A DNA stretch of 64,000 nucleotides from Conchocele bisecta (lineage: Eukaryota; Mollusca; Bivalvia; Lucinida; Thyasiridae): the NCBI GenBank assembly GCA_029237695.1, contig CM055268.1:52413131-52477130 (forward strand). Reading direction: 5' to 3'. Shown here piece after piece: positions 47,116 to 59,600 of this stretch. The notes beneath the pieces were generated by a model that saw nothing but the letters and a program-made list of their open reading frames with translations, was not told the DNA's origin and did not search any database. Numbering within the stretch: the stretch's first letter is position 1; each line of letters opens with the position of its first letter. The translations under genes and the position numbers were made by a program.

Positions 47116-47345
47116 TTAACCCTTTCCCTGATAGAGACGACTTTTGACGCCTCTGCAGAAGATGTCTTTTGAAAACATTGTGGGAAAAGGAGAAATTGCT
47201 TGTAACAAGCAATTTCTCCTTTTCCCACAATGTTTTCTACTCTATCAGATTATTTAACTATCATTTGACCCAGCATTTGATTCTTTTATTCAGATGTTTT
47301 CAATTTGGACGAGTCGAAATATCGCAAAACAGGGAAAGGGTTAAA
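47116..47345. mobile_element. Family Q MITE (TTAA-type)
   Basis: TTAACCCTTTCCCTGATAGA at the left and AACAGGGAAAGGGTTAA at the right. The central perfect hairpin is AACATTGTGGGAAAAGGAGA with its inverse. Confidence 0.9.
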
Positions 47346-47487
47346 TGTGAACAAATCCAAAAGATTTTCCAACATTGGCTGTCAGAGCAAATGTTAATGT
47401 AAATTTTAATTTTGCACTTACAAACGTCTTAGTTGTACAAAGTTTAGTGAAACGGGCCTCAGCACAGTAAATGCAGGGCGTATATGT

Positions 47488-47708
47488 AGCTGTGACTGGA
47501 GAAGTGGGGCTTATGGGTTTTGCGACCAGTATAGATCCAGATCAGTCTGATCAGGACCTTAACTGTTTGCCATTCCAACAATGAAGTACCTGCCATGCTT
47601 CAAACAAGCAATTCAAATCATTATCAGGCTACACAAATGTGCTACTTGATCAGGGGCTACACTGGTCATAAATCCCATAAGCCCCATTTCTCCAGTCGCA
47701 GCCACATA
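47488..47708. mobile_element. Family D MITE
   Basis: Ends TGTAGCTGTGACTGGAGAAG and CATTTCTCCAGTCGCAGCCA. Confidence 0.9.
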
Positions 47709-47709
47709 T

Positions 47710-48107
47710 AATTCCAGCACAAAAATATTTACACAATTCCCTAACATTTGATTGGTCCGTAGCAAGTCTCTGTCCAAAATTTATATCCCAGTAAACTCCC
47801 ATGCCGAATTACTTTCCGTAACCGTGAGGCGCAGTTAAAATAATTCTTAAGAAAACGGAAAATAAACACATTTTATTGATGAATTGATTTCAAATGCTGG
47901 AATTATAAGGAATGAATGGCCTTTTTGTTGAATTTATCGGGGATATAAACTTAGAAAAGTCGCGGGAATACTGGACGAGGCCTTAAAAAATTACAATTTT
48001 CGAAAAAAGAAAAAAAAAAAAAAATATTTTTTTTATGCTTCGTCCAGTATTCCCGCGACTTTCCAAGTTTATACCCCGATAAATTCCACAAAAAGGCCAT
48101 TCATTCC
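47710..48107. mobile_element. Family G MITE, copy 1
   Basis: ATAATTCCAGCACAAAAATA at the left. Contains GTAACCGTGAGGCGCAGTTA and the hairpin AAGTCGCGGGAATACTGGAC with a poly-A/T loop. Copies at 51078 and 58611. Confidence 0.9.
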
Positions 48108-48567
48108 TATAATAATATCCGATCCTATGATGTGTTTCAGCGTTTATTTCTTACTGATTAGCACAAAATTGAGTTTTGCGAACAGAGTAGACCCAGATCC
48201 GAGTCTACACTGTTTGCAATAACATTAATACGTGTGAACATATGAATCTGGCTGATAATGTAGTCCCAGATCAGATTGCGTAGATATGTAGCATGATCTG
48301 GATCAACACTATAATTGCTCCTTTTCACATCATATCATTCTACATTCGCTCTTTTTACAAGCATTAAGGCCCCTACTTACACAATTTCTATAAATAAATT
48401 CAACGGGAGATAACTAGCTACGATCCCTCATTGTAATCCTCCTCATGAGACAATTTCAGATGTTATAACGTCCATTTTCTCAGCTCGTGGTCTGATTATT
48501 CTCAATTTTGAAATGAAAATCTATTGAAACCTGCAGATTTGGTCCACCAGTCTGCCTCGGCATATGT

Positions 48568-48787
48568 GACCGTCACTGGAGAAATGGGGCTTATGGTTTT
48601 TGTGACCAATGTAGATCCAGATCAGCCTCAGTCCGGTCAGGATCTGCACTGTTCGCCATTCCATCAATGAAACACCTGTCATGCTTGTAACAAACAATTT
48701 AGATCGTTATCAGTCTACAGGAGTGCTATCTGACTAGGAGCTACACAAATCCCATGGGCCCCATTTCTCCAGTCACAGTCATATATC
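48568..48787. mobile_element. Family D MITE
   Basis: Ends TGTGACCGTCACTGGAGAAA and CATTTCTCCAGTCACAGTCA. Confidence 0.9.
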
Positions 48788-49291
48788 ATCAGTGAAGGAC
48801 ATACAGAGACAACAATTTGGTGCAATATTGCTTGCATGTCGATGCACATAACTAACTTTCGAATGTTATTGGAGGTGGGACATATTTGTGTTATTCCCAT
48901 GGGACCCGAGTCAAAGCCAGCTTGTTTTGCCAAGTGTCACTCAGAAGTAAAAGTTGAAGTTACATTAATTGCCCTTTTAGTTTCAAGCAGGCAGGTTGTG
49001 ACCATGTTTTATACTTTGTTAACTACAGTACACAAAACTGGCTAGTTGAGAGGTGGCCGGTTCTGTATATACACCCCCATCCTCCACCAACCTACAAACT
49101 GATACCATAGTTTCTCGCTCATCAAGTGCCCCGAGACAAGGATATCTGTATAGTCATGTTTTAACCTGTTTGTTGACGTGGCGAACACGTTGGGCGTGTC
49201 AAAAGTCGCATACATTCAGCAAATAAAAGTTATTTTGGGTCAGATAAATATTTTTAGATTCGCAAATATGTTTGATATAGGAGTGAGAAAA

Positions 49292-49432
49292 AGTATCCAT
49301 CATAGGCACTGGTGTTGGACAAGGATATTTCACCCTCGTGATCAGAATATGTCGTCAGAAACTCTGCAAAGCCTCGTTTCTGACAAAATATTCTGACACC
49401 GGGTGGAATATCCTTGTGCCTATGATGGGTAC
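49292..49432. repeat. Imperfect hairpin of about 140 bp
   Basis: ACCCATCATAGGCAC-type arms around TCGTCAGAAACTCTGCAAAG; the CAAGGATATTTCACCC arm pairs with GGGTGGAATATCCTTG. Confidence 0.8.
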
Positions 49433-49589
49433 TCTTAGTCCCAATAATGTGATGGAGGAAAAGTGGTTTGTAGGAATTGTACCCAGTGTAGTTCATGACT
49501 GACTGGAAATGAGCTGATGGCCTTCTGCACCATCTGATCAGGGCCAGTTCTATACACATTCAGTTATAAGACATTCATTGACATTTACA

Positions 49590-49652
49590 GACGATCCTAA
49601 ATTTGCACCTACGAACATTTAGTCGTACAGAGTTTAGTGAAACGGGCCCCAG
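49590..49652. mobile_element. Family F right arm
   Basis: GACGATCCTAAATTTGCACC to GAGTTTAGTGAAACGGGCCC; the left arm is absent. Confidence 0.8.
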
Positions 49653-50040
49653 AATGGTAGTAGACTGGTTGTATCACAGTCAAAGAATGCTGTAAGTAGA
49701 CAATGATGACCATCAGTTTACTACGTCAACACACTAACCATTGTCCAAACCAGAATGTCAGTAAACTCTTTGTATCACAGACAGTCAGATTATGCTGTAT
49801 GTGATCAATGTAGACCACCGATTTACCACATCAATGCACTAATCATAGAGAAAACCAGAACAATCATAGCCTGATTGTATCAGATTCACAGAATGTTACA
49901 AGTGCACTGTGACCCACCAATTTACCACTTAAACACACTAACCATTGAGGAAACCTAGAATGACAGTAGCCTGATTTATCAGACTCACAAAATGCTACAA
50001 GTGAACAATGTAGACCAACATTTTACCATTTCAACATACT
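49650..50040. repeat. About 105-bp tandem repeat upstream of vtg
   Basis: Nearly four diverged units sharing CACTAACCATTG, AAACCAGAATG, GTATCAGA and GTAGACCACC. It ends where the family O MITE starts. Confidence 0.75.
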
Positions 50041-50402
50041 GAGGCCATAAAAAAGGTATGTTGGTTCTCAGACACAGGGTTTGGGGAATGTGACGCGGGA
50101 GGGCGGATCTCTTTAATACATTGTTTTTGTTTGAGATGTTCGTCTCTGATTACATATTTTTAAGTTGCCATGTGCATATATGTTCTATAAAGGTACTATA
50201 ACCTCTTTAGACGTGAAAAATCCCAAGATTTTGTCAGACATGATTGGGTTTAGCATTTCTATGTTTACGTGGTAGTGTTTTTTATTGATCATGCGGCGAA
50301 TTTATAGTATCATTTATTTCTGCATGACGATAAAATGCTTGACACGCAGGGATTTTTCTGACGCGGCGATATCTGAGAACCAAAGTACTTTATTTATGGC
50401 CT
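50041..50402. mobile_element. Family O MITE just upstream of the vtg promoter
   Basis: GAGGCCATAAAAAAGGTA at the left and ACTTTATTTATGGCCTAAC at the right. Its right end is about 105 bases before the TATA box, leaving only a short unique promoter segment. Confidence 0.9.
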
Positions 50403-50507
50403 AACCAAAATTTAAACCACAACAGAAGCCTGTTTTGTTTGCGAATGTCCCAATATCTTGCGTCAGCAAAATCTATGTGACAACCTGCCGCAATGGCGAC
50501 CAAGGTG

Positions 50508-50515
50508 TATATAAG
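50508..50515 (+). promoter_or_regulatory. vtg TATA box
   Basis: TATATAAG lies 48 to 55 bases before the ATG. A start site about 30 bases downstream falls near CCATTCTC, giving a leader of roughly 20-25 bases. A TATA promoter fits a strongly induced tissue-specific gene. Confidence 0.65.
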
Positions 50516-50562
50516 CCGACCACTCTTGCTTCCAGCAACCATTCTCTGCTGTTGTGAGCATC

Positions 50563-50605
50563 ATGCAACGACTGCTAGTGGTCTCGCTTTTCATCGCACT
50601 GGCCG
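50563..50605 (+). CDS. vtg: vtg exon 1, signal peptide
   Basis: It has 14 codons plus one base (MQRLLVVSLFIALA). The donor is GCCG|GTAAGT, a strong match. One positive residue is followed by a hydrophobic core, as in a secretory leader. Intron 1 is about 7.2 kb and full of repeats. Confidence 0.8.
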
Positions 50606-53600
50606 GTAAGTTCACTTTGATACTTTTTACTGTTTCAGTTTAGTTATTATTTCTGTTTCAGCTTGCTTGTAGTTAGATTTCCATGTATGTTCACTAAAAG
50701 AAACCTTGCATCTCTTTTTCACCTTACTTGTAGCTAGACTTACATTGTGTGTTCTCTAAAAAAAGAATCCCAAGTCCACTTAAAGGACTTGGAATTCTTT
50801 TTAGAGAACACACATATGGACTTGGACTTGAGATTTCTTATAGAATGGACATTCAAGTCTATCTATCTACAAGTAATCTGAAATGCATTAACAATTTCAC
50901 CACCAAGTATCTGGTCTGCAATATTTCACTTTAATTTGAGACCATTTCATTAATCATAACATGTGGAGGATTTAGCCGACTCATCTGGATCTACACTGTT
51001 TGCAAACATTGAGATAGATCTCTGTGGTATTGAAAGGGTAAATGGACTTAAATATTTGTCTGCTAATACTAGTAGTTTATAGGAATGAATGGCATTTTTG
51101 TGGAATTTATCGGGGTATAAACTTGGAAAAGTCGCGGGAATACTGGACGAAGGCCAGAAGGCCTCGTCCAGTATTCCCGCGACTTTTCCAAGTTTATATC
51201 CCCGATAAATTCAACAAAAATGCCATTCATTCCTTATAATTCCAGCATTTGATATAAATTCATCAAGAAAATGTGTTTATTTTCCATTTTCTTAAGAATT
51301 ATTTTAACTGCGCCTCACGGTTACGGAAAGTAGTTCGGCATATGGGAGTTTACTGGGATATAAATTTTGGACAGAGACTTGCTACTGGCCAATCAAATGT
51401 TAGGGAATTGTGTAAATAGTTTTGTGCTGGAATTATTGTACTTTAATTAATAATTATACTTGTCACAATACTGGGTCTCATTGTTGGTATAATTTTTTAT
51501 ATTATTTGGAAAATATTTACTTTTCTGTTGGTAGAAATGAATTAAATATACAGCAAACCTCTCGAAACTCAAGCAAACTGGAAAGACTCGGTGTTTAAAT
51601 TTGATTGATTTCACTGTTACTTGTCTCTGTAGCCTATTTCATCAACATTGCAAAGTATACTTTACTAGCAAAGTATACTTTGAGGGAGAAATCATTTATT
51701 TTTCCTGAAATGCATTATTTCATATAGAACTAACAAATGCATATATTTCATGATTAAAAGTATGCAGAATTATTATACTGAATTTATTACATTATCACAG
51801 CCAAATTGGCTGTGATAATGTAATAAATTCAGTATAATAAAAAATAATAAATTTATCATAAAATTGAAAATTTCTCCCTCAAAGTATACTTTGCTACTAA
51901 AGTATACTTTGCAATGTTGATGAAATAGGCTACTGGTAATGTCTGATGTGATTTATAAGTACAGAAACATGTCTTGTGTGCCTGAATTACAGTTGCACCT
52001 TTCTAAACCAGAAACCCTGGGAAAATTGCCGGGTATCTTGTTAGAGAGGTTCCAATGTACTTGGTAATTCAACTGACAACTTTAGTACTTTATAGTCAAA
52101 AGTTTCGGCTTTTGTTTCTTTCTTTTTTGTTATAACTTACATGCATAGATTAAATATGTCACTATTGAATTTGTGAAGTGTTGGACTACTTCATTTTCAG
52201 ATAATGAGAAACACTGAAGATCCTGATGATACGGCTTGTTGTACAAGCTGGCTCATCTGGATCTATAGTCTGTTTCGCGAAAGCTGCCCAAATTTTACGG
52301 CTATATAGACAATGCAAAAACAATATTTTTTTGATAATATTAAATTAAAGGAAAATTTAAGAATGAGCCTTCTTTTTATTTCGTGAAATTTGGTCAAATA
52401 TTGATTTTATTGCGAAAACAATATTTCCCCATGTTAAATCCCCATAGACATCTTCACTCCGTGAAGATGTCTATGGGGATTTAACATGGGGAATTGTTTT
52501 AGAATTTCAGAAATACTGGACCGATTTTTAAGATTTAACTTTTGTTTTCTTAGTTAGATCATTTCCAAGCTATCTAGTGAGGTTTCTGAGTTAATTTCCA
52601 AATTTTTTCTTTTTTTGACTCCTCCCACACTCCTTTACCTCTTTTTCCCCTATCATGGCCCATGTTAAATTCCCATAGAGAAATCAATTTTTCGTAATAA
52701 AACCAATATTTGACCGAATTTCACGAAATAAAAAGAAGGCTCATTCTTAAATTTTCCTTTAATTTAATATTATCGAAAAAAATATTGTTTTTAAATTGTT
52801 TATATGGCCGTAAAATTTGGGCAGCTTTCGTGAAACAGACAGTACACTGTAGTGTTTCCAAATGTTGGCTTACAATTACTATTTGCAGGTTTGAAAGTTT
52901 TAATTTCTCTCCAATTCCTGGTATTATATTCAATTATTGAACTAATATGTGATGTGCTATGATAAAATTGCCTTTGTAGATTATTTCAAATAGTGTAGAT
53001 CCAGATCAGCCAACACAGCTGTCTCATAAGTGCACACTGAAACTTTTTCAGTGAAACATACCTTTTTCTCAATATATTTAAATATGAATTTTGAAGCCAT
53101 GTTGTGTCGTGTGTCGCACATGCCTTTTTATAGAAAAAAATACAGCAGACAACAAAATGTAATTCAACGTTTGACTTTTTCCCTTTCACCCCTAAGTAAC
53201 TGGAATGGATTTGTATATGTTAATTTTCCGACCGATCCAATCGTCACAAAATGATTTTCAGACCAGTCCATTTATGAAAAGAGTGTTGTTTTTTTCTCAA
53301 AAATATTAAAATTACTTGCAAAAAGTGCAGATCCTGATGAGACGGCTCATCATGAGCCGGCTCATCTGGATCTACTCTTTTTGCCAATACTACTATACAG
53401 GCCTGTGGTGTTGAAAGGGTTACAGAATCACATTGTACTCACAGGCCTTCGGCGTGTTTCGGCTTTCATCGGTATAACTCTATATATATGAACAATACTT
53501 CTAACTTTGGTCGGACACGACCTCATATTATAACAAATTCCGCAATTTTATTAACGCTAATGTGAATATTTTAGCGGAAAGTGCATATGTTCATTTGAGA

Positions 53601-56600
53601 AGTATTGTTATCTTGCTAAAATAACATAGTTAGAACATAATTATTCAAAGAATATCGAATTGCAGTTGCTTTTCCTAGGTTGGACACAACAAATCATAAC
53701 AAATGAAATAACGTGTTTACGGCTCTAACGTCAATATTGTAGTGGCAAGTTCATATGATCATTTGAGAATTATCATCCTGCAGAAATACATTGATAAATA
53801 AATAGAAAATTACAATTTTAAACATGTTATTTTGTTATGTTACGAGGTCGTGTCCGACCAAAGTTAGAAGCCTTGTTCATATAGAGAGTTATACAGATGA
53901 AAGCCGAAACACGCCGAATGCCTGTGATTGTACTTTGTATAGCTTCATGGATCTACCTTTGACAATGTCTAACACCATTTGCAACCAGCATAGCTCTTGA
54001 TGAGAACCTACAGATGTTCAGTCATTGAAATTTGCTTATTTCCTCCAGTGTATATCCTGATTGCACTGTCTGAATAGACGGGATGATCAGTATATACACT
54101 GGGTACAAATAGTTAAATGATGTAATGTTCCAGCCTTGAGGTCACATGGACAGTGTACTGTATGTCAGTAGGAAGAACGCTATGAAGCCATGTTTGTCAA
54201 CTGATGAAGTGTATCAAATATTCCTGTGCAATTTGTATCATTATAATATTGCTCTGCTCTTGCGTTCTTTTAGAGATACTATACACTGATCTGGGTTTGA
54301 CCCTTTCAACCCTAAATAACTGGAATGGACTGTGCCATGTTAACTTTCTGACCAACCCAATCATCACAAAAGGATTTTCAGACTGGTCCATTTATAAAAA
54401 GTGTTTTTCTTTCTCTAAAAAAAATGAAATATTTTGCAAAAAGTGCAGATCTGATGAGACAGTTCGTAATGAGCCAGCTCATCTGGATCTACGTAGTTAG
54501 CAAACAATGCTATAGAGGTCTGGAGTGTTGAAAGGATTAAACTGTTAAACGCATACCGTTTGAGCCATCCTTTGCAGGAGGTTTATCACATGAAATCCTT
54601 GTTATGCCGTGTTTCAACCCATTTCATAAATGTGTTCCGACACGTGTAATAACACCTGGAGCGCATTTGATTGGCTGGCCGAATCCCCAATTAGGTATTC
54701 GTATTCTGCGCAAACGTTATTTCAAATTAATAAAATAGAGATGTTCCAAACCGCGTTGGCTGCTCTTTGGCGAGTGAAGTCATGTGATAAACAGAATCTC
54801 AAACTCGTTTCCATTTGATATAAGATTTATGAAGCTCGTCCGCAAGTTTCAGAGGCGCCGGAGCTGGGGCAGCAGGGGCGGCGGCGGCCACCGCCCCAAT
54901 ATTTTGGCAAAAAAAAAAATCAAAAAAAATCTACAAAAATGTGTATGAGATGCCTATTAAAGTTGTATCTTAAAGGTACATGCCCACTCAGTAGGCACAA
55001 AATGTTCTTTATATCAGAGACATCATCTGAGACATTTTCTAAAATAAATATTCATTCACCATTACCCCACGTAATAATTGGCATTATTATACATTTTATA
55101 TCGGACGTAAACTTGAATTTGTACACTGATATCAGGGGCAATAACCGTGTTTCATTAAAACACTAACGGACATTAATTACTATTTATTCTCTGTATTTAT
55201 TTGTTGATGTACAATGATCATACTTTATAATCTGTCGAAAATATTATGTTTTTAGGTGACGGATTTAATTAGTATAAATAAATAAAAAATATGCCCCATT
55301 TGCATATGAAAATAGTCTGATACCACCGCGCGTCACTATCAGTAAAATAAATATTGCTAAATGATTATATGAGCCGCGTCGTGAGAAAACATGTCTTCGG
55401 GAAATGTTTGGTCAAATTGACATTGTGTTACTATGACAATGGTATTTGTCTTATGAACTGAATGCTTTTTATTTGATCATGATATCTGCAATATTCATTA
55501 AGATATTACATTTTATACAACACCACTATTCAGGTCGTTTAATAAAATGTGACGTCACGTAAAAGCGATGTCAAACGACGTTAAAACGACGTTACAGTAA
55601 CTACGTATCTACCGGTACACATAGAGTATGCGCCAACATTTACAACAGTTTGCAAGTTGACAAACTAGAAGCATGTTTGGCATTGAATAATGAATGTATA
55701 GACGGATGAGCTTGAGTCCTTTAGTAATTCATGAAAATGAAAAGCGCCAAAGGCAAACCGGCAAGTTCATGTACCAGCAGGTATAAACCTGCGCGGGTAC
55801 TGTGGATTCGGTATGCTGATTTCTTCTTTTTGACGTCCTGTTGACTGATCGTTTTGATAGTTGTTCTAATGCACTCTATAAATATCACGCAATCTGATTG
55901 GCTGATGGTCATACATTACAGGTATATCATTGTTGATGAACTGTCGCAAATTATTTCAATATGTATTCCTACGCCAATACTAAGTTTGAGGTCGGTCAGT
56001 TTACTCTGCCACATAATGACCGACCAAAACATGGGGTAACTCACATAAAATGTCCCAAGTGGTATTCTGGTATTATTGTGAAAGACACAGCTGGCTTGCA
56101 TATGAAACGTCCTGGTCCGAAACGTCCTGGTGACCTGGTCAGAAAGTTGTATGGTCTGAAGCGTACGGCGAAAAACAATACAAATATCTCACCGTTGATC
56201 ACGTTTCATATGTTTCGGCAGTAATAGATCGTTCACACAAAGAGAAAGTATGTATCCTGTGTAATCTTGCATCTCAAATGGTAGTATATCATGATTAGAC
56301 GAGTTATCACAATATGTATCAACATCAGGGAAGTTTGACAGGTGGCCGCCATTGAAATATTGTTGCACTGGAGTGACATTAAATGCGCAAAGTAGTAATT
56401 AAGGCAATTATAATTCTAACAACAAATTTATTAAAATTACAATACAGTTAACCCTATAATAATTGTAGAAAACCACCTTCATTTGAATGTGACAAGCCTT
56501 AACTTACAGTATCGGTATTCCAATATACAGATATGTAGACACACTCTGCTTAAATCTGCATGCATGTATGTATACAACAATATGTTACGTACATGCATGT

Positions 56601-59600
56601 ATACATGTATACAGCAAATTACAAATAACATGCAAGTAGCATTCAATCTTTCTAAATTTATGAGTGATATGCTATTATGTTGATGTACTAGCGAACAGCA
56701 TACATGTAGGGCATGGTCAGACTCCGCAAACGCACACACTGATCTGGGGCTATGCTTGTCGCATAATATTATGTGAAGTCCCTTTTATCAGCCAATATGT
56801 AGTTCCGTATATACACGCATCCTAAACCCAATCGAGAATAACATTTAATGCTCAATGTTTATTCAGATTAATTTGAAACGGTATTCCATATCTGATTCTG
56901 ATATATCATAAATAAACAAGAATCCGGAGTCAAACTTTGGTCACAGAGTACGAGTAGCAGTAGGTCTCCATGTTTATACAACCATCTTCACCATGCACAG
57001 CAAGTTTCATAACCCGGTTATTTTAGCTGGATGAAATATGTGAATTGCTATTGTGTCTGGAACAGAACGCATTTTGTATCAAACGTACATGTCGATTACA
57101 AACAAATGGTGCCGTAAATAATGCAGGAAAACGCGTTAGATAGGATCTCCGTTTCAAAAAAATTCCGGGGGCGGGGAGGCATGCCCGGACCCCCCTAGCA
57201 GTCTCCCTCACTTCGCTCGGTCGACGAGTGAGCCGTGCTCACCCGATGTTCTACCATTTGATATGTGTGCGTATCAGAAATTTGTCCCTGGCTACGCCCC
57301 TGGCAATGTGTTACATACATTTATGTATACAACAATGTGTTACATCATATTTATGCAAGTCTTGGTTTGCAGATGTTGTTCTATGGAAAACGATTTAATT
57401 CGTATTAGCAATACTATCTGCACGGGGAAATGAACTTTCGACACATGCGCAATATAATATATCAACTTAGGTTTAAACGTGTTACTGATTGGGGGCTGGT
57501 TAGTGCCCAGTAGCGGATTCAGGGGGGGGGAGGGGGGGCCCCCACCCCCTTCAGAAATGCCGATTTTGATTTTTGATTTATTTATTTTTACGAAATATTG
57601 AGCGTAGAATGCAGGAAATGGCTTCCTCAATTCAAAAAATTTCCGGGAGGTCATGCCAACATTCGCCTCCCCAATATGTATTTGCTTCCGGCGCCCCTGA
57701 GTTTATGCATAAACTGTGCATGACTCGTTTCATAAATCTCATCTCAATAGGGAACTCGTTTGAGAGCCTCTATATATGCTATGGTATCAATTGTGTTTTA
57801 TTGCAGTGAGCCAGCGGCTGCCAGTCTCGCCTGTGGGTGTGGAGTCGGGTCAGTATCGTCAATATCAATGTTGCTGTATATTTGACCGTGACTGGAAAAA
57901 TCGGCATTTGGGATTAGTGTAGCTACTGATCAAATAACTCAATCCTGTAGCCTGATAGCGATCTATATTGCTTGTTAGAAGCATGATGGCGAACAGTGCA
58001 GATCCTGATCAGACTGTGTGGATACACAGGCTGTTCTGTATCTACACTGGTCGCACAACCCATATGCCCCATTACTCCAGTCACAGTCATAGTATATTTT
58101 AAATTGTATTTATTTATTTATTGCATAAACACATCTCATACACTGAAGCTGTACAGATGGCCTATCCTGTTTTCTGCAGTGGCCTTATTTATATTATAAT
58201 TATTGCACTACTCCACTAGTGTATTATGGGTTATATATGGTACACTGTGTTTTTACACTGCAAAGGCCCAGTTTATGCAGTAGCATTTTACCATACTCCA
58301 AAACTAAAATATGAAATCTGTAGACTTACCATATAAAAGAAAATATGATATAAATATAATATAAATAAGGCCACTGCAGAAAACAGGAGAGGCGATCAGT
58401 ACAGCTTCAGTATATGAGATGTGTTTATGCAATAAATAAATAAAATTTAAAAAATTGTATTGATTTATTACAACAGCTATTAATCATGTTGACGACTTCA
58501 TAAGAAATTCAGCATAAACTTGTTTCTTATTAAAAATCAGTAAACTTGGTTTTAAATAAACTTGTTCAATAAATATTATATTAAATAATCACTCGTGTAA
58601 GATCCACTATATAATAATTCCAGCACAAAAATATTTACACAATTCCCTAACATTTGATTGGCCCGTAGCAAGTCTCTGTCCAAAATTTATATCCCAGTAA
58701 CTCCCAAACCGAACTACTTTCCGTAACCGTGAGGCGCAGTTAAAATAATTCTTAAGAAAACGGAAAATAAACACATTTTCTTGATGAATTTATTTCAAAT
58801 GCTGGAATTATAAGGAATGAATGGCCTTTTTGTGGAATTTATCGGGGATATAAACTTAGAAAAGTCACGGGAATACTGGACGAGGCCTTCCAAGTTTATA
58901 CCCCGATAAATTCCACAAAAAGGCCATTCATTCCTATAATATTCTATGACTATCAATCATATACATTGTGTATTGGTTGACATGGACATTGTGAACATTA
59001 ACCCTTAGACCGCTACACACAACAATTGCCGTCTGCTGTTGCTTTTATAGCTTGCCTTATTGCTCAATAAAAACATGTTTTGACAGCACTTCAGAATCAT
59101 TTTCAATGGAAATGATTCTGAAGTGCTGTCGAAGCATGTTGTAAAGCATGTTTTTGATGATAAAAATGTAAAATAGAAAATAAACAGCAGACGACAAAAA
59201 ATTGCAGTGTAAGGGTTAACCCAAATTCCCTGTAATGCAGCCTGAGTCACAGACAGAGCATTTGGGTTATGTGAACATGTGTCTTTAGGTTTGGCTACTT
59301 GTATCTTGATGGCACAGTGTCTCAGCTGATGTCTCGGATATTCAACATGTGATTATATATGTATATGTGTATATAGAGGGAGTAAACAAACAAATTGTAG
59401 CTTTTTTTTTTTCATTTATGGATGCTTTTAGGCATATTTAATGTATTTATAGACCTCGGTCCATTACTTCAACCTGTGCATCAACCTATTGCACCATTTC
59501 ATTTGATCAAATTCCAAATAAGATGATAATCACTGGTTATCGAAATTTAACATAGAAATAAATGTTGTGGATCGGCCTAGCATAAGATGGATGCACAGGC

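Larger units (their letters stand above)
45026..47460. mobile_element. Family F MITE split by a satellite
   Basis: The left arm is GGGGCCCGTTTCACTAAACT (45026-45090). The right arm ends AAGTTTAGTGAAACGGGCC (47395-47460). The 2.3 kb between them is a 21-bp satellite plus the family Q MITE. Confidence 0.75.
29282..50400. other. 21-kb interval without a recognised gene
   Basis: Between the SYCE2 polyadenylation signal and the vitellogenin upstream region I found no convincing exon on either strand. The interval is a patchwork of MITEs, tandem-repeat elements, a 2-kb satellite and AT-rich sequence. Small open frames lie in repeats. Confidence 0.6.

Noticed and set aside
45523..47147. Many repetitive open frames such as MHTSLYN or CMLYNDV repeats
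   Set aside because: Products of the 21-bp satellite in all frames; no start context, splice sites or codon bias.
55961..56224. 87-codon open frame in vtg intron 1
   Set aside because: No recognised family, no splice context and ordinary intron composition. Kept only as a note.
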